Shown here piece by piece: positions 1 through 8,514 of a stretch of DNA of 64,000 bases; within the stretch, counting starts at the first letter, position 1, and each line of letters begins with the position of its first letter. Under the pieces are notes generated by a model, which saw only the letters and a program-made list of their open reading frames with translations, made no database searches and had not been told where the DNA came from. Source of the DNA: Streptomyces olivochromogenes (GTDB lineage: Bacteria > Actinomycetota > Actinomycetes > Streptomycetales > Streptomycetaceae); NCBI RefSeq assembly GCF_001514115.1, contig NZ_KQ948468.1, positions 62,001-126,000 of the forward strand, in the 5' to 3' direction. Made by a program: the position numbers and the translations under genes.

Positions 1-219
1 GTGGAGGGCTTCCGCTCTCGCGGGCTGTGGGCGGGCGTCGACATCGACCCGGCCATCGGCACCGGGCGCGAGATCAGCGAGGGCCTGATGCGCGAGGGAG
101 TTCTGGTCAAGGACACCCACGGATCGACGATCCGACTGGCCCCGCCGTTGACCATCACCGGTGAGGAGCTCCAGTCCGCCCTGGGCGCCTTGGAGAAGGT
201 GCTGTCACAGGGGGTCTGA
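1..219 (+). CDS. rocD: Ornithine aminotransferase, C-terminal fragment
   Basis: Last 72 residues of a class-III PLP-dependent aminotransferase, cut by the window edge. The visible part includes GLWAGVDIDP and GVLVKDTHGSTIRLAPPL, the small-domain C-terminal pattern of ornithine--oxo-acid transaminase, where the conserved Arg in TIRLAPP binds substrate carboxylate. The family converts ornithine and 2-oxoglutarate to glutamate semialdehyde and glutamate in cytosolic arginine catabolism. The catalytic lysine lies outside the window, so the family call rests on the C-terminal pattern alone. The GTG at position 1 is an internal codon, not the start. Confidence 0.8.
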   Translation: MEGFRSRGLWAGVDIDPAIGTGREISEGLMREGVLVKDTHGSTIRLAPPLTITGEELQSALGALEKVLSQGV

Positions 220-458
220 CACCGGCACCGGACGTCGGCGGCGGCGGCAGCCGACGCGGTGGGCACGCGTGCCTCCGCCGAGATGCCGCCGCCGTTCACC
301 GACTGCGCCGAACGGGCGGAGCGGCTGCACCGGGACGGCGCCGAGGTCACCTTCGGCGCCGTCTGTGAACTCGGCCCGTCCGCCCGCGGCCAGTTGCCCG
401 GCGACACCCTCGACGAGCAGAGCGGCCGTCCCTTGAGGAAACGCCTCACTCGGCCCCC
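220..458. other. Intergenic stretch with no convincing gene
   Basis: About 240 GC-rich bases between rocD and the convergent repeat-protein gene. Open frames exist here only because the DNA is GC-rich, and none shows a ribosome-binding site plus a recognisable product. No clear terminator was seen. Confidence 0.4.
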
Positions 459-803
459 TCACTCGGCGGTGAGCTCCGCGAGTTGCTCGGCCGCTGTCGT
501 GCTGCCCTGGTCGGCGAGGCGTTTCAGCTCGTCCATGTTGTCCAGTTCGGTGGCGAGTTCGATCAGCTGGTCGGTGGCCGTGGCGTTGCCGCGGTCCGAA
601 AGGCGGCGCAGTTCTTGGAGGTCGCCCTGCTCTGCGGCGAGTTGGATGAGCTCGTCGGTCGCGGTGGGGTTGCCCGCGTCCGCGAGGCGGCGCAGTTCCA
701 ACAGATCGCCGAGTTCGGTGGCGAGTTCGATCAGCTCGTCGGTCGCGGAGGTGTCGCCGTGCTCGGCGCGTTCCCGCAGGGCAGACAGGTCGGGCTCGGT
801 CAT
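459..803 (-). CDS. Small 28-residue-repeat (solenoid-like) protein
   Basis: Predicted 114-residue acidic protein. After an 8-residue lead it consists of three full 28-residue repeats (residues 9-36, 37-64, 65-92) and one partial repeat (93-114), following the pattern LRRLADxGNxTATDELIxLA. The pattern suggests paired helices, like a HEAT/TPR-type or Sel1-like solenoid, and so a protein-protein interaction role. The start is the ATG at 801-803, preceded by a GGAGAGG ribosome-binding site. A longer upstream extension in the same frame would overlap the GbsR-type gene and has no repeat character. It lies just downstream of that regulator, same strand. Function unknown. Confidence 0.75.
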   Translation of the reverse strand: MTEPDLSALRERAEHGDTSATDELIELATELGDLLELRRLADAGNPTATDELIQLAAEQGDLQELRRLSDRGNATATDQLIELATELDNMDELKRLADQGSTTAAEQLAELTAE

Positions 804-861
804 GACGGGCAACCTCTCCGTGGTTTCGTTCCGGGACCGGCCGGCCCCGGACCTTGTGCGG

Positions 862-1359
862 TTACGCGCCGGGGCCGGGCAGCTTTCCCGAGGCGCGCAG
901 CGTGTCGCGGTGTGCGTGCCACTCGTCCACCAGCCTGGGCAGGCGGTCGGCCAGGAACTCGGCCAGTGCGACCATCTCTTCGAGTGGCGCGCGCCGCTGC
1001 GGTGGAGCGTCGGCGAGCAGCGCCAGCCCCTCCCGGAACAGCGCCGCATGCTCCTTGTGGATGGCGGAGTCGAAGTTCTGCGGCTGCCGACTGGCCGGAT
1101 CCAGGCTCACCCGGTCCATACGCTCGCCGGCGGCACGCGTGCGCCGCGCCGTCCCGTAGTTCTCGAGCAGCTTCACCGCGCCGGTGATGGCACTCCGGCT
1201 CGCCAGCAGCGCCTGGCTCAGCTCGTCGATCGTCTGATGAGGCGGATCACAGACGAGCAGGTACCCCAACAGGCGCCCGGCCATCGGCGGAAAACCGTAT
1301 TGGCGGGCATAGAACCGCCCGACATGGTCGGCGAAGATCAGCTGGCTGTCACTCGGCAC
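862..1359 (-). CDS. GbsR/MarR-family transcriptional regulator
   Basis: About 165 residues. The N-terminal half contains FADHVGRFYARQYGFPPMAGRLLGYLLVCDPP followed by a winged-helix segment DELSQALLASRSAITGAVKLLE, the typical GbsR/MarR layout. The C-terminal helical part (HAALFREGLALL onward) would form the dimer interface. I place the start at the GTG at 1357-1359; upstream in-frame ATGs at 1405-1407 and 1426-1428 would put the start inside or beyond the 30-bp palindrome at 1383-1412, which is more sensibly an autoregulatory operator. Ligand unknown; GbsR relatives respond to choline or glycine betaine, but nothing here shows that. Confidence 0.8.
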   Translation of the reverse strand: MPSDSQLIFADHVGRFYARQYGFPPMAGRLLGYLLVCDPPHQTIDELSQALLASRSAITGAVKLLENYGTARRTRAAGERMDRVSLDPASRQPQNFDSAIHKEHAALFREGLALLADAPPQRRAPLEEMVALAEFLADRLPRLVDEWHAHRDTLRASGKLPGPGA

Positions 1360-1382
1360 ATCGCCAAACCTAGCACTCTTGA

Positions 1383-1412
1383 CTGAGATGACACAGATTT
1401 GTGTCATCTCAG
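1383..1412. promoter_or_regulatory. Perfect 30-bp palindrome, probable operator of the GbsR/MarR regulator
   Basis: Two perfect 13-bp arms (1383-1395 and 1400-1412, CTGAGATGACACA and its complement) flank a 4-base centre. It lies 24-53 bases upstream of the preferred start of the adjacent regulator and between it and the convergent ridA gene. MarR/GbsR dimers usually bind such palindromes over their own promoters. Assignment to this regulator is inference from position. Confidence 0.7.
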
Positions 1413-1465
1413 TGGCGGACGACGGCAAAGCATCTCAGTGCAGGGCGACGGCAAAGAGGGGCTGT

Positions 1466-1873
1466 TCAGTCGATGACCGCGGTGGCTTCGACCTCCACCA
1501 GATGGTCGGGTACGTCCAGTGCCGCCACGCCGATCAGCGTGCCCGGCGCCATCGGGGTGATCCCCAGCTTCGCGGAGGCCCGCGCGACTCCCTCCAGGAA
1601 CAGGGGCATCTTGTCGGGGGTCCAGTCGACGACGTAGACGGTCAGCTTCGCCACGTCGTCGAAGGAGGCGCCGGCCTCGGCCAGTGCGGTGCCGACGTTG
1701 AGGTAGCTCCGCTCGACCTGCGCGGCGAGGTCGCCTTCGCCGACCGTGACCCCCTCGGCGTCCCAGGCGACCTGCCCGGCGATGAAGACCAGCTTCGACC
1801 CGGTCGCGATCGACACCTGCCGGTACACCGGGATCTTCGGCAATCCACTGGGGTTCACCAGGGTGATGGCCAT
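1466..1873 (-). CDS. RidA/YjgF/UK114-family protein
   Basis: 135 residues, the normal size for the Rid family. Recognisable segments are VFIAGQVAWDAEG near residue 30, AGASFDDVAKLTVYVVD near residue 65 and GTLIGVAALDVPDHLVEVEATAVI at the end. Family members are trimeric enamine/imine deaminases that remove reactive 2-aminoacrylate-type intermediates. The usual catalytic Arg in the GxxRxxV segment appears as GVAALDV (no Arg), so this may be a Rid subfamily without the classic deaminase activity. Start at the ATG 1871-1873 preceded by AAGGAGGCAG. Divergent from the HxlR regulator, which probably controls it. Confidence 0.85.
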   Translation of the reverse strand: MAITLVNPSGLPKIPVYRQVSIATGSKLVFIAGQVAWDAEGVTVGEGDLAAQVERSYLNVGTALAEAGASFDDVAKLTVYVVDWTPDKMPLFLEGVARASAKLGITPMAPGTLIGVAALDVPDHLVEVEATAVID

Positions 1874-2015
1874 GCTGCCTGCCTCCTTGTCATGAGCGCC
1901 CTTGGGCTCGCGTCCACCGAGCCAAGAGGCCCGCGGTCTCTTGTGGTTACTCGGGAACTGTAAGAGAGTGGCCGCTGACCTGGAAGAACGCACTTTTCAG
2001 TGACTGGGGAACCCA

Positions 2016-2396
2016 ATGGTGACCAAGCAGTTCAGGGGCTCGCCCGAGGATGCGGACCTGAGGCGCGCGGACTCCTTGGCGCGGGAGATCTTCTCCGACG
2101 TCGCCAACAAGTGGGCGTTCCTGATCATCGAGGCTCTCGGGGAACGCACCCTGCGCTTCACCGAGCTGCGCGACGAGATCGAGGGCGTCAGCCACAAGAT
2201 GCTCACCCAGAACCTGCGCATGCTGGAGCGCAACGGGCTGGTCGAACGCCGCGTGCACCCCACCGTGCCGCCGCGGGTCGAATACACCCTCACGGAATCG
2301 GGCCAGGGCCTTCGCGTCACGGTCGATGCGATGTGTGGCTGGACCCACCGGTACCTCAGTCACATCGAGGCCGCCCGGCGCCGCTTCGACGCCTGA
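2016..2396 (+). CDS. HxlR-family winged-helix transcriptional regulator
   Basis: 126 residues, complete single-domain HxlR protein. FSDVANKWAFLIIEALGERTLRFTELRDEIEGVSHKMLTQ... is the HxlR winged helix; the wing follows in VERRVHPTVPPRVEYTLTESG. HxlR proteins are small dimeric regulators, often redox or quinone responsive; this one has a single Cys near residue 107 (MCGW). Its divergent position from the ridA-like gene, about 140 bases apart, suggests shared control of that intergenic region. Confidence 0.88.
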   Translation: MVTKQFRGSPEDADLRRADSLAREIFSDVANKWAFLIIEALGERTLRFTELRDEIEGVSHKMLTQNLRMLERNGLVERRVHPTVPPRVEYTLTESGQGLRVTVDAMCGWTHRYLSHIEAARRRFDA

Positions 2397-2475
2397 CGGC
2401 TGGAGCCCTCACCCGCGCGACCGTCGCGTTCGACGGACGCCCGTGTCCCCGCCAGGCGCCATCGGGTCGGTGCCC

Positions 2476-3882
2476 TCAAGGCGAATGGTCGACCACCGGG
2501 TACGGGACGAACGTGCTGTCGTTCTCGTCGATTCTCAGTCGCCGGCCGAGCGGGGGTGCGGCACGCTGGGGGCAGTCGGTGCGTTCGCAGCTGCGGCAGC
2601 CCATGCCGATGGGAGTGGCGGCGGCGGCATTGCCGAGGTCGAGTCCGTCGGCGTAGACGAGGCGTGCGGCGTGGCGGATCTCGCAGCCCAGGCCGATGGC
2701 GTAGGTCTTGCCGGGTTCGCCCCAGCCTCCGCGGTGGCGGGTCAGGGCACGTGCCGTCCACAAGTAGCGCTGTCCGTCGGGCATTTCGGCGATCTGGACG
2801 TGGATACGGCCGGGGGCCGCGAACGCCTCGTAGACGTTCCACAGGGGGCAGGTGCCACCGGTCCGGGAGAAGTGGAAGTCGGTCGCGGACTGCCGTTTGG
2901 ACAGGTTGCCGGCCCGGTCGACCCGGACGAAGGAGAAGGGAACTCCGCGCAGCCGCGGGCGTTGGAGGGTGCTCAGACGGTGGCAGACGGTCTCGTAGCC
3001 GAGGCCGTACCGGTCGGTGAGGCGTTCGATGTCGTACCGCACTTCCTCCGCCGCCGCGTGGAAGGTGCGATAGGGCAGGATCAGCGCGGCGGCGAAGTAG
3101 TTGGCGATGCCGATCCGGGCCAGCGCGTGCGACGGTGAACCGGCGGGAAAGTCGGCGGCGGCCTGACGGTCGAGTTCGTCGCCGTACTCGAGCAGGGCGA
3201 GCTGGGTCGCCAGACGGAACGCCCGCTGGCCGGGTCGCAGGCGGCCCGACAGATGGAGAGTGCGGGACGCCTCGTCGTAGTGGTGCAGGCGATCGCCGGA
3301 TTCGGCGGCCGACCGCACGCCGTGCCCGTCGGCGAGCCGCTCGGTGAGCGCCCGCACGACCTCGCCGGGCCGGATGCCGATGTCCTCCGCCAGTCGCTCG
3401 GCCGCGAGGTCGGTGTCGTGAAGGTAGTTCTGGCGACGGTAGAAGAAGTCCCGGATCTCCTCGTGGGGCGAGCGGGGTGCCTCCCGCGTGCCGTCCCGGC
3501 CGTCCGCGGCTCCGGCGAGCCGCTCGGTGAGCGCCTGGTTGCGACGCCCCAGGTCGAGCAGGAACGTGGCGACAGCGGGCATGCGCGAGGCGAGGTCCGA
3601 GAGGTCGGAGGCGGACACGCGGTCTTCGGTGATCTCTCCCGCCAGCGCTTCCCGCAGGTCCGCGACCAGCCGGGTCGTGTCGCGCTCCGAGAAGAAGCCG
3701 GGGTCGACGCCGAAGGCTTCGGTCAGCTTCAGCAGGACCGGCACGGTGAGCGGCCGGGAATCGTGTTCCATCTGGTTCAGATAGCTGGGCGAGATGCCGA
3801 GGACCCGGGCCAGCTCCGCCTGGCTCATCCGGCGCTCCTCACGCAGCCGCCTCAGCCGCGCCCCCGCGTAGGTCTTGCCCAC
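2476..3882 (-). CDS. RamB/ScfR-type regulator of short-chain acyl-CoA/glyoxylate metabolism
   Basis: 468 residues. An XRE helix-turn-helix at about residues 10-60 (RLRREERRMSQAELARVLGISPSYLNQMEHDSRPL) is followed by an IrrE-like/M78-type domain around residues 150-290 and a C-terminal Cys-containing domain (TGGTCPLWNVYEAF, GCEIRHAARLVYADGLDL, GCRSCERTDCPQRAAPPLG). This architecture is the short-chain fatty acyl regulator family that includes RamB, repressor of isocitrate lyase and malate synthase in Corynebacterium. The gene is divergent from aceA, fitting that role. Four clustered cysteines near the end could bind a metal; this is inference. Confidence 0.88.
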   Translation of the reverse strand: MGKTYAGARLRRLREERRMSQAELARVLGISPSYLNQMEHDSRPLTVPVLLKLTEAFGVDPGFFSERDTTRLVADLREALAGEITEDRVSASDLSDLASRMPAVATFLLDLGRRNQALTERLAGAADGRDGTREAPRSPHEEIRDFFYRRQNYLHDTDLAAERLAEDIGIRPGEVVRALTERLADGHGVRSAAESGDRLHHYDEASRTLHLSGRLRPGQRAFRLATQLALLEYGDELDRQAAADFPAGSPSHALARIGIANYFAAALILPYRTFHAAAEEVRYDIERLTDRYGLGYETVCHRLSTLQRPRLRGVPFSFVRVDRAGNLSKRQSATDFHFSRTGGTCPLWNVYEAFAAPGRIHVQIAEMPDGQRYLWTARALTRHRGGWGEPGKTYAIGLGCEIRHAARLVYADGLDLGNAAAATPIGMGCRSCERTDCPQRAAPPLGRRLRIDENDSTFVPYPVVDHSP

Positions 3883-3941
3883 CGTGCTCCTCCGTTGCTC
3901 CGGACGGCCGTCAGCGTACGCGACATCAGCTCATCGCACCC

Positions 3942-3990
3942 TTCGCAAACTTGGCAAAAGCGCTCTCGAAGATTCACAGAAATTGGCATA
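3942..3990. promoter_or_regulatory. Putative RamB-type operator: repeated TTnGCAAA motifs
   Basis: In the ramB-like/aceA intergenic region two direct TTSGCAAA motifs (3942-3949 and 3951-3958) lie 9 bases apart, with a related TTGGCAT at 3983-3989. Known RamB sites contain TTTGCAAA-like halves. The location, 60-110 bases upstream of the regulator start and about 270-300 bases upstream of aceA, would suit autoregulation more directly than aceA repression. Motif match is by eye only. Confidence 0.45.
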
Positions 3991-4003
3991 CGTCCACCGT
4001 TGA

Positions 4004-4018
4004 TGGCACTCAGTGCCA
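4004..4018. promoter_or_regulatory. 15-bp perfect palindrome in the aceA upstream region
   Basis: TGGCACT-C-AGTGCCA, 7-bp perfect arms around one base, in the 365-base gap between the RamB-like gene and aceA. No gene was found in the rest of this gap. The palindrome could bind a second regulator; its owner is unknown. Confidence 0.4.
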
Positions 4019-4257
4019 GTGCCAGAGTTCTAGTGCGGCCCGCCGGAACTTCGGCGGTCGGCACCCGGAACCGGGCGCGATTCATGCCCTGACGTCGGAG
4101 ATCCCGGCATCGGCGCCCGTCCGCACGGCAGCATTGCTCGGCTCCGCTCAGCGAGGGGCGGCGGGCCGCACTCATGAAGTAGACACGCAGTGCCACTCTC
4201 CCGTTCAGTGACGTCGGGGATTGGCAGACCGGACCATCGAGGGAGACGGTGAAGGCC

Positions 4258-5541
4258 ATGACAGAGCCGAAGACGACTACGGCCGAGGAGCTCACGCGCC
4301 GCTGGGCCACCGATTCCCGCTGGCAGGGCATCGAGCGCACGTACAGCGCGGCGGACGTCGTACGGCTGTCCGGCAGCGTCCGTGAGGAGCACACCCTGGC
4401 GCGGCGCGGCGCGGAGCGTCTGTGGCGGCAGCTGCACGAGCGGGACTACGTCCACGCGCTCGGCGCCCTCACCGGCGGCCAGGCCGTGCAGCAGGTCAGG
4501 GCCGGGCTCCAGGCCATCTATCTGTCCGGCTGGCAGGTCGCCGCCGACGCCAACCAGGCCGGGCACACCTACCCCGACCAGAGCCTCTACCCCGTCAACT
4601 CCGTTCCGCAGGTCGTCCGGCGCATCAACAACGCACTGCTGCGCGCCGACCAGATCGCCACCGCCGAGGGCGGCTCGGACACCACCGACTGGCTGGCCCC
4701 GATCGTCGCCGACGCGGAGGCCGGATTCGGCGGCCCGCTCAACGCCTTCGAGCTGACCAAGGCGCTGATCGCGGCCGGCGCCGCGGGCATCCACTACGAG
4801 GACCAGCTGGCCTCCGAGAAGAAGTGCGGCCACCTCGGCGGCAAGGTCCTCGTGCCCACCTCCCAGCACATCCGCACCCTCAACGCGGCCCGGCTCGCGG
4901 CCGACATCGCCGACGTGCCGACCCTCATCGTCGCCCGCACCGACGCCCTCGCCGCCAACCTGCTCACCAGCGACGTCGACGAGCGCGACGCCCAGTTCGT
5001 CACCGGCGAGCGCACCGCCGAGGGCTTCTACCGCGTGCGAAACGGCATGGCACCGGTCATCGCCCGGGGTCTCGCCTACGCCCCGTACGCCGACCTGATC
5101 TGGGTCGAGACCGGCACCCCCGACCTGGCCCAGGCCCGCGAGTTCGCCGAGGCCGTCCACGCCCGGTATCCGGACCAGTTGCTCGCCTACAACTGCTCGC
5201 CGTCCTTCAACTGGAAGGCCGCTCTGGACGACGACCAGATCGCCAAGTTCCAGCAGGAGTTGGGTGCGATGGGATACCGCTTCCAGTTCATCACGCTGGC
5301 CGGGTTCCACTCCCTCAACCATGGCATGTTCGACCTGGCCCGTGGCTACGCCGAGCACGGCATGACCGCCTATGTCGACCTCCAGGAGCGGGAGTTCGCC
5401 GCGCAGAAGCACGGCTTCACCGCCGTCAGGCACCAACGCGAGGTCGGCACGGGCTACTTCGACCTGGTCTCCACGGCCGTCAACCCGGCCTCCTCCACGA
5501 CCGCCCTGGCCGGCTCCACCGAGGAGGAGCAGTTCCACTAG
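4258..5541 (+). CDS. aceA: Isocitrate lyase
   Basis: 427 residues from the ATG at 4258 (a GTG at 4249 is the alternative; the GAGGGAGA ribosome-binding site is better spaced for the ATG). Isocitrate lyase cleaves isocitrate to glyoxylate and succinate, first step of the glyoxylate shunt. The catalytic loop signature KKCGHLGGK is at about residues 188-196, preceded by ADAEAGFGG and HYEDQLASEKK of the TIM barrel; NCSPSFNWK and QFITLAGFH lie further on. Length matches bacterial AceA. It is followed 108 bases later by aceB on the same strand and divergently preceded by the RamB-like regulator. Confidence 0.97.
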   Translation: MTEPKTTTAEELTRRWATDSRWQGIERTYSAADVVRLSGSVREEHTLARRGAERLWRQLHERDYVHALGALTGGQAVQQVRAGLQAIYLSGWQVAADANQAGHTYPDQSLYPVNSVPQVVRRINNALLRADQIATAEGGSDTTDWLAPIVADAEAGFGGPLNAFELTKALIAAGAAGIHYEDQLASEKKCGHLGGKVLVPTSQHIRTLNAARLAADIADVPTLIVARTDALAANLLTSDVDERDAQFVTGERTAEGFYRVRNGMAPVIARGLAYAPYADLIWVETGTPDLAQAREFAEAVHARYPDQLLAYNCSPSFNWKAALDDDQIAKFQQELGAMGYRFQFITLAGFHSLNHGMFDLARGYAEHGMTAYVDLQEREFAAQKHGFTAVRHQREVGTGYFDLVSTAVNPASSTTALAGSTEEEQFH

Positions 5542-5649
5542 GCCCCGCAAGGTCGCCCGCGCGCACCCTTCCATGACCGGGCGGGGGGCCGGGCGACCGT
5601 CCCGTCCGGCCCCCGCTCCCCCCTCCCCCTCCCTGATCAGGAGATCCTG

Positions 5650-7242
5650 ATGTCCACCAGCGCACCGACCCGCCACGTCCGCCTCCTCGCGGCACCGGGC
5701 GACCGGCACGACGAGATCCTCACCCCCGCCGCCCTGGACTTCGTCGGTCACCTCGTCGACGCCTTCGTCGGACGTCGACAGGACCTTCTGAAGGAGCGCA
5801 GGCGGCAGGCCATACGGCTGGCGGCCGGAGCCCCGCTCGACTTCCCCCTCGCCACCGCCGCCGTCCGTGCCGACCTCTCCTGGCGGGTGGCTGCGCCGGC
5901 TCCCGGGCTGAGCGACCGCCGTGTGGAGATCACCGGGCCGCCCGACCGCCGTATGACCGTCAACGCGCTCAACTCCGGCGCCCGGGTGTGGATGGCGGAC
6001 TTCGAGGACGCCACCTCACCCACGTGGGACAACGTCATCGGCGGTCAGCTCAACCTGCTCGATGCCATCGAGCGCCGGATCGACCTCACCACCGAGGCGG
6101 GCAAGGAGTACCGGCTGGGCGAACGGCTCGCCACCATCATGGTGCGGCCGCGCGGCTGGCACCTGACGGAGGAGCACCTGGAGTTCGACGGCCGGCCCGT
6201 GCCCGCCTCCCTCGTCGACTTCGGCCTGTACTTCTTCCACTGCGCGCAGCGTCAGATCGACGCCGGGTACGGGCCGTACTTCTATCTGCCGAAGCTGGAG
6301 AACCGTTACGAGGCCCGGCTGTGGAACGACGTCTTCGTCCTCGCCCAGGAACTGCTGGGCATCCCCCGCGGCACGGTCCGCGCCACCGTCCTCATCGAGA
6401 CGATCACCGCGGCCTTCGAGATGGAGGAGATCCTCTACGAGCTGCGCGAGCACAGCGCCGGCCTCAACGCGGGCCGGTGGGACTACCTGTTCAGCCTGAT
6501 CAAGACCTTCGGCCACCGCACGGACTTCCTGCTGCCGGACCGGTCCAGGGTGACGATGACCGCGCCGTTCCTGCGCGCGTACACGGAACTGCTGGTGCGC
6601 ACCTGCCACCGGCGCGGCGCCCACGCCATCGGCGGCATGGCCGCCCACGTGCCCGGCAGGGACCTGGCTGCCCACGACGCGGCCCTGGCCGAGGTCCGGC
6701 TCGACAAGGAGCGCGAGGCGCAGGACGGCTTCGACGGCTCCTGGGTCGCCCACCCCGGGCTTGTGCCGGTGTGCCGCGAGGTCTTCGACGGCGTCCTCGG
6801 CGACCGGCCCCACCAGATCGAGCGCACCCGCGACGACGCCGAGGTGACCGCCGCGGACCTGCTGTCGGTGCGCCGCGTCAGCGGGCCGCCCACACCGGAG
6901 GGCGTACGCACCGACATCGCGGTCGCGCTGCGCTACTTCGACGCCTGGCTGCGCGGGCAGGGGGCCGTCGCCCTGTACGGCCTGATGGAGGACGCGGCGA
7001 CCGCCGAGATCGCCCGTGTGCAGATCTGGCAGTGGCTGCGGCACCGGGTCGTCGACCAGGAGACGGTACTGCGGCTGCTCGACGACGAACTCGCCGCGCT
7101 GGGTGCCGAGCACCCCTGGGCGGCTCTCGACGAGGTGCGAGCCCTCTTCGAACGAACCGCCCTGGAACCGGAGTTGCCACTGTTCTTCACCCCGGACGCC
7201 TACACCCGTCACCTCGTCCGGCACGCCGAGGCCGCGTCATGA
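5650..7242 (+). CDS. aceB: Malate synthase A
   Basis: 530 residues, normal for malate synthase A. It condenses glyoxylate with acetyl-CoA to malate, second step of the shunt. Visible family segments: MTVNALNSGARVWMADFEDATSPTWDN near residue 97-123 with metal-binding acidic residues, MVRPRGWHLTEEH near 160 carrying the catalytic Arg, YFYLPKLENRYEA near 210 and LIETITAAFEMEEILYELREH near 250. Ribosome-binding site CAGGAGATCCTG precedes the ATG. The stop overlaps the start of the downstream dehydrogenase remnant (ATGA), so the three genes formed one operon. Confidence 0.97.
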   Translation: MSTSAPTRHVRLLAAPGDRHDEILTPAALDFVGHLVDAFVGRRQDLLKERRRQAIRLAAGAPLDFPLATAAVRADLSWRVAAPAPGLSDRRVEITGPPDRRMTVNALNSGARVWMADFEDATSPTWDNVIGGQLNLLDAIERRIDLTTEAGKEYRLGERLATIMVRPRGWHLTEEHLEFDGRPVPASLVDFGLYFFHCAQRQIDAGYGPYFYLPKLENRYEARLWNDVFVLAQELLGIPRGTVRATVLIETITAAFEMEEILYELREHSAGLNAGRWDYLFSLIKTFGHRTDFLLPDRSRVTMTAPFLRAYTELLVRTCHRRGAHAIGGMAAHVPGRDLAAHDAALAEVRLDKEREAQDGFDGSWVAHPGLVPVCREVFDGVLGDRPHQIERTRDDAEVTAADLLSVRRVSGPPTPEGVRTDIAVALRYFDAWLRGQGAVALYGLMEDAATAEIARVQIWQWLRHRVVDQETVLRLLDDELAALGAEHPWAALDEVRALFERTALEPELPLFFTPDAYTRHLVRHAEAAS

Positions 7243-7738
7243 GCCGGGACATCCGCCGGGTGGGCGTGGTCGGCGGCGGCCAGATGGGCGCCGGGATCGC
7301 CGAAGTGTGCGCGCGGGCCGGACTGGACACCGTCGTGTGCGAGGTGGACGCGGTCGCCGCACGCGACCGGGTGGCGGCCTCGTTGGACCGAGCGGTGGAG
7401 CGCGGCAAGCTGACGCGAGCCGCGGCACGGGACGCCCTCGACCGGATGGTCTTCTCCGGCAGCCTCGAAGACCTGGCCGACCGGCAGCTCGTCGTCGAGG
7501 CCGTCGTGGAGAACGCCGACGCCAAGACGGAGATCTTCACCGCACTGGACAAGATCGTCGAGGCCCCGGACGCGGTCCTGGCGAGCAACACCTCCTCCCT
7601 GCCGGTGGAACTCAGTGCGCCCACCCCATGGGATCGCTGAAGTTGGCCGACCTGATCGGCCTGGACACCGTCGCCTCGATCGCGGAGTCCCTGTACGACG
7701 AGTTCAAGGAACCGTTCCTCTGGGGTGAGCGGGTGTGA
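7239..7738 (+). pseudogene. Decayed 3-hydroxyacyl-CoA (3-hydroxybutyryl-CoA) dehydrogenase
   Basis: The intact start overlaps the aceB stop (ATGA). The first 125 or so codons encode a normal Rossmann NAD-binding domain (RRVGVVGGGQMGAGIAEVCARAG ... VLASNTSSLPVEL). After SLPVEL the frame runs into a stop at 7638-7640, while a different frame resumes at about 7616 with CAHPMGSLKLADLIGLDTVASIAESLYDEFKEPFLWGERV, which is the C-terminal 6PGDH-like domain. Roughly 100 residues that should lie between are missing and the final 30 or so residues are replaced before the stop at 7736-7738. An internal out-of-frame deletion plus loss of the 3' end is the simplest reading. The product should be inactive. 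Confidence 0.88.
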
Positions 7739-8130
7739 GCCCGATCAGCCGCACGCCCCGAACGGTCTTGGGCGCACTGGTCCCCGGCGTACTCGACCCC
7801 GGGGCGGCGACACGCATCCTGTACGTGGTCCGATCCCGGGAGGCCAGTTCCCTAGGCGACCTGACCATATGGATACGGCCAGAGGCGACGGGGAGGCCCT
7901 GAACCATCACTCCGGTAGGGCAGGGGCCCCGCACGCTGGCACCGCACCCGGCGTCCCAGATCGCACAGCCACGCTAACCCGGACGGCCCAGGGCGCCGCA
8001 AGCCCGGAAGCCGACCATCACACGATCGATCTAAAACGACCTCCCGCACCGAGGGGCCCGGACCGCGTGTCCCAGCTCACCGTCCGAATGCCGGACCTGA
8101 TCCGCCGTGCCGGGTGCGTGCCCCATAGGC
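7739..8130. other. Intergenic stretch, no gene seen
   Basis: About 390 bases between the dehydrogenase remnant and the cobalamin riboswitch. No reading frame has a ribosome-binding site and a recognisable product. Part of it may be debris from the same deletion event that damaged the dehydrogenase gene; the metE promoter should lie near its right end. Confidence 0.4.
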
Positions 8131-8336
8131 TGGCCGGTGCAACTGGTTCGCCCCGTCCGCCAGGCGGGATGCGTCGCAAGAGGGAACCCGGTGGGAATCC
8201 GGGACTGCCCCGCAGCGGTGAGTGGGAACGACCGCCGTCATACGCACTGGGTCCGGTGAACAGGACCTGGGAAGCGACGGCCACTAGGTGTCCTCCGTAC
8301 GGAGGACGTGCCCGCGAGTCCGAAGACCTGCCCGTT
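8131..8336 (+). ncRNA. Cobalamin (B12) riboswitch of metE
   Basis: Shows the conserved cobalamin riboswitch elements in order: GGTGC near 8137, AGAGGGAACCCGGTG near 8180, AATCCGGGACTGCCC-CGCAGCGGTGAG near 8197, GCCACTA near 8280 and the B12 box GAGTCCGAAGACCTGCC at about 8315-8331. It sits on the sense strand 180 bases before the metE start. Adenosylcobalamin binding should shut off metE, so the B12-independent enzyme is made only when B12 is scarce. The expression platform (8337-8514) was not resolved. Confidence 0.93.
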
Positions 8337-8514
8337 GCCCGCGTGCGACCCCTCGTGCGCGGACATCCCGGTGACCTCGTGGGCGGGTCGGCGTACATAT
8401 CGGGCGGACGACCGCGCTGTGCCGTGTGAGGGTCGTTTCCGTCCGGTTCGTCACCCCTTCGCGCCCTCGTCCCGTCCCGGGATCCCAGGGAGATATCTCG
8501 CGAAGGAGATTTCC

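Noticed and set aside
259..1386. 375-codon plus-strand frame
   Set aside because: Lies opposite the repeat protein and the GbsR-type gene, both with ribosome-binding sites and family patterns. Ser-rich antisense repeats only mirror the 28-residue repeats.
4030..5751. 573-codon open frame on the minus strand across aceA
   Set aside because: Antisense shadow of aceA; no family pattern.
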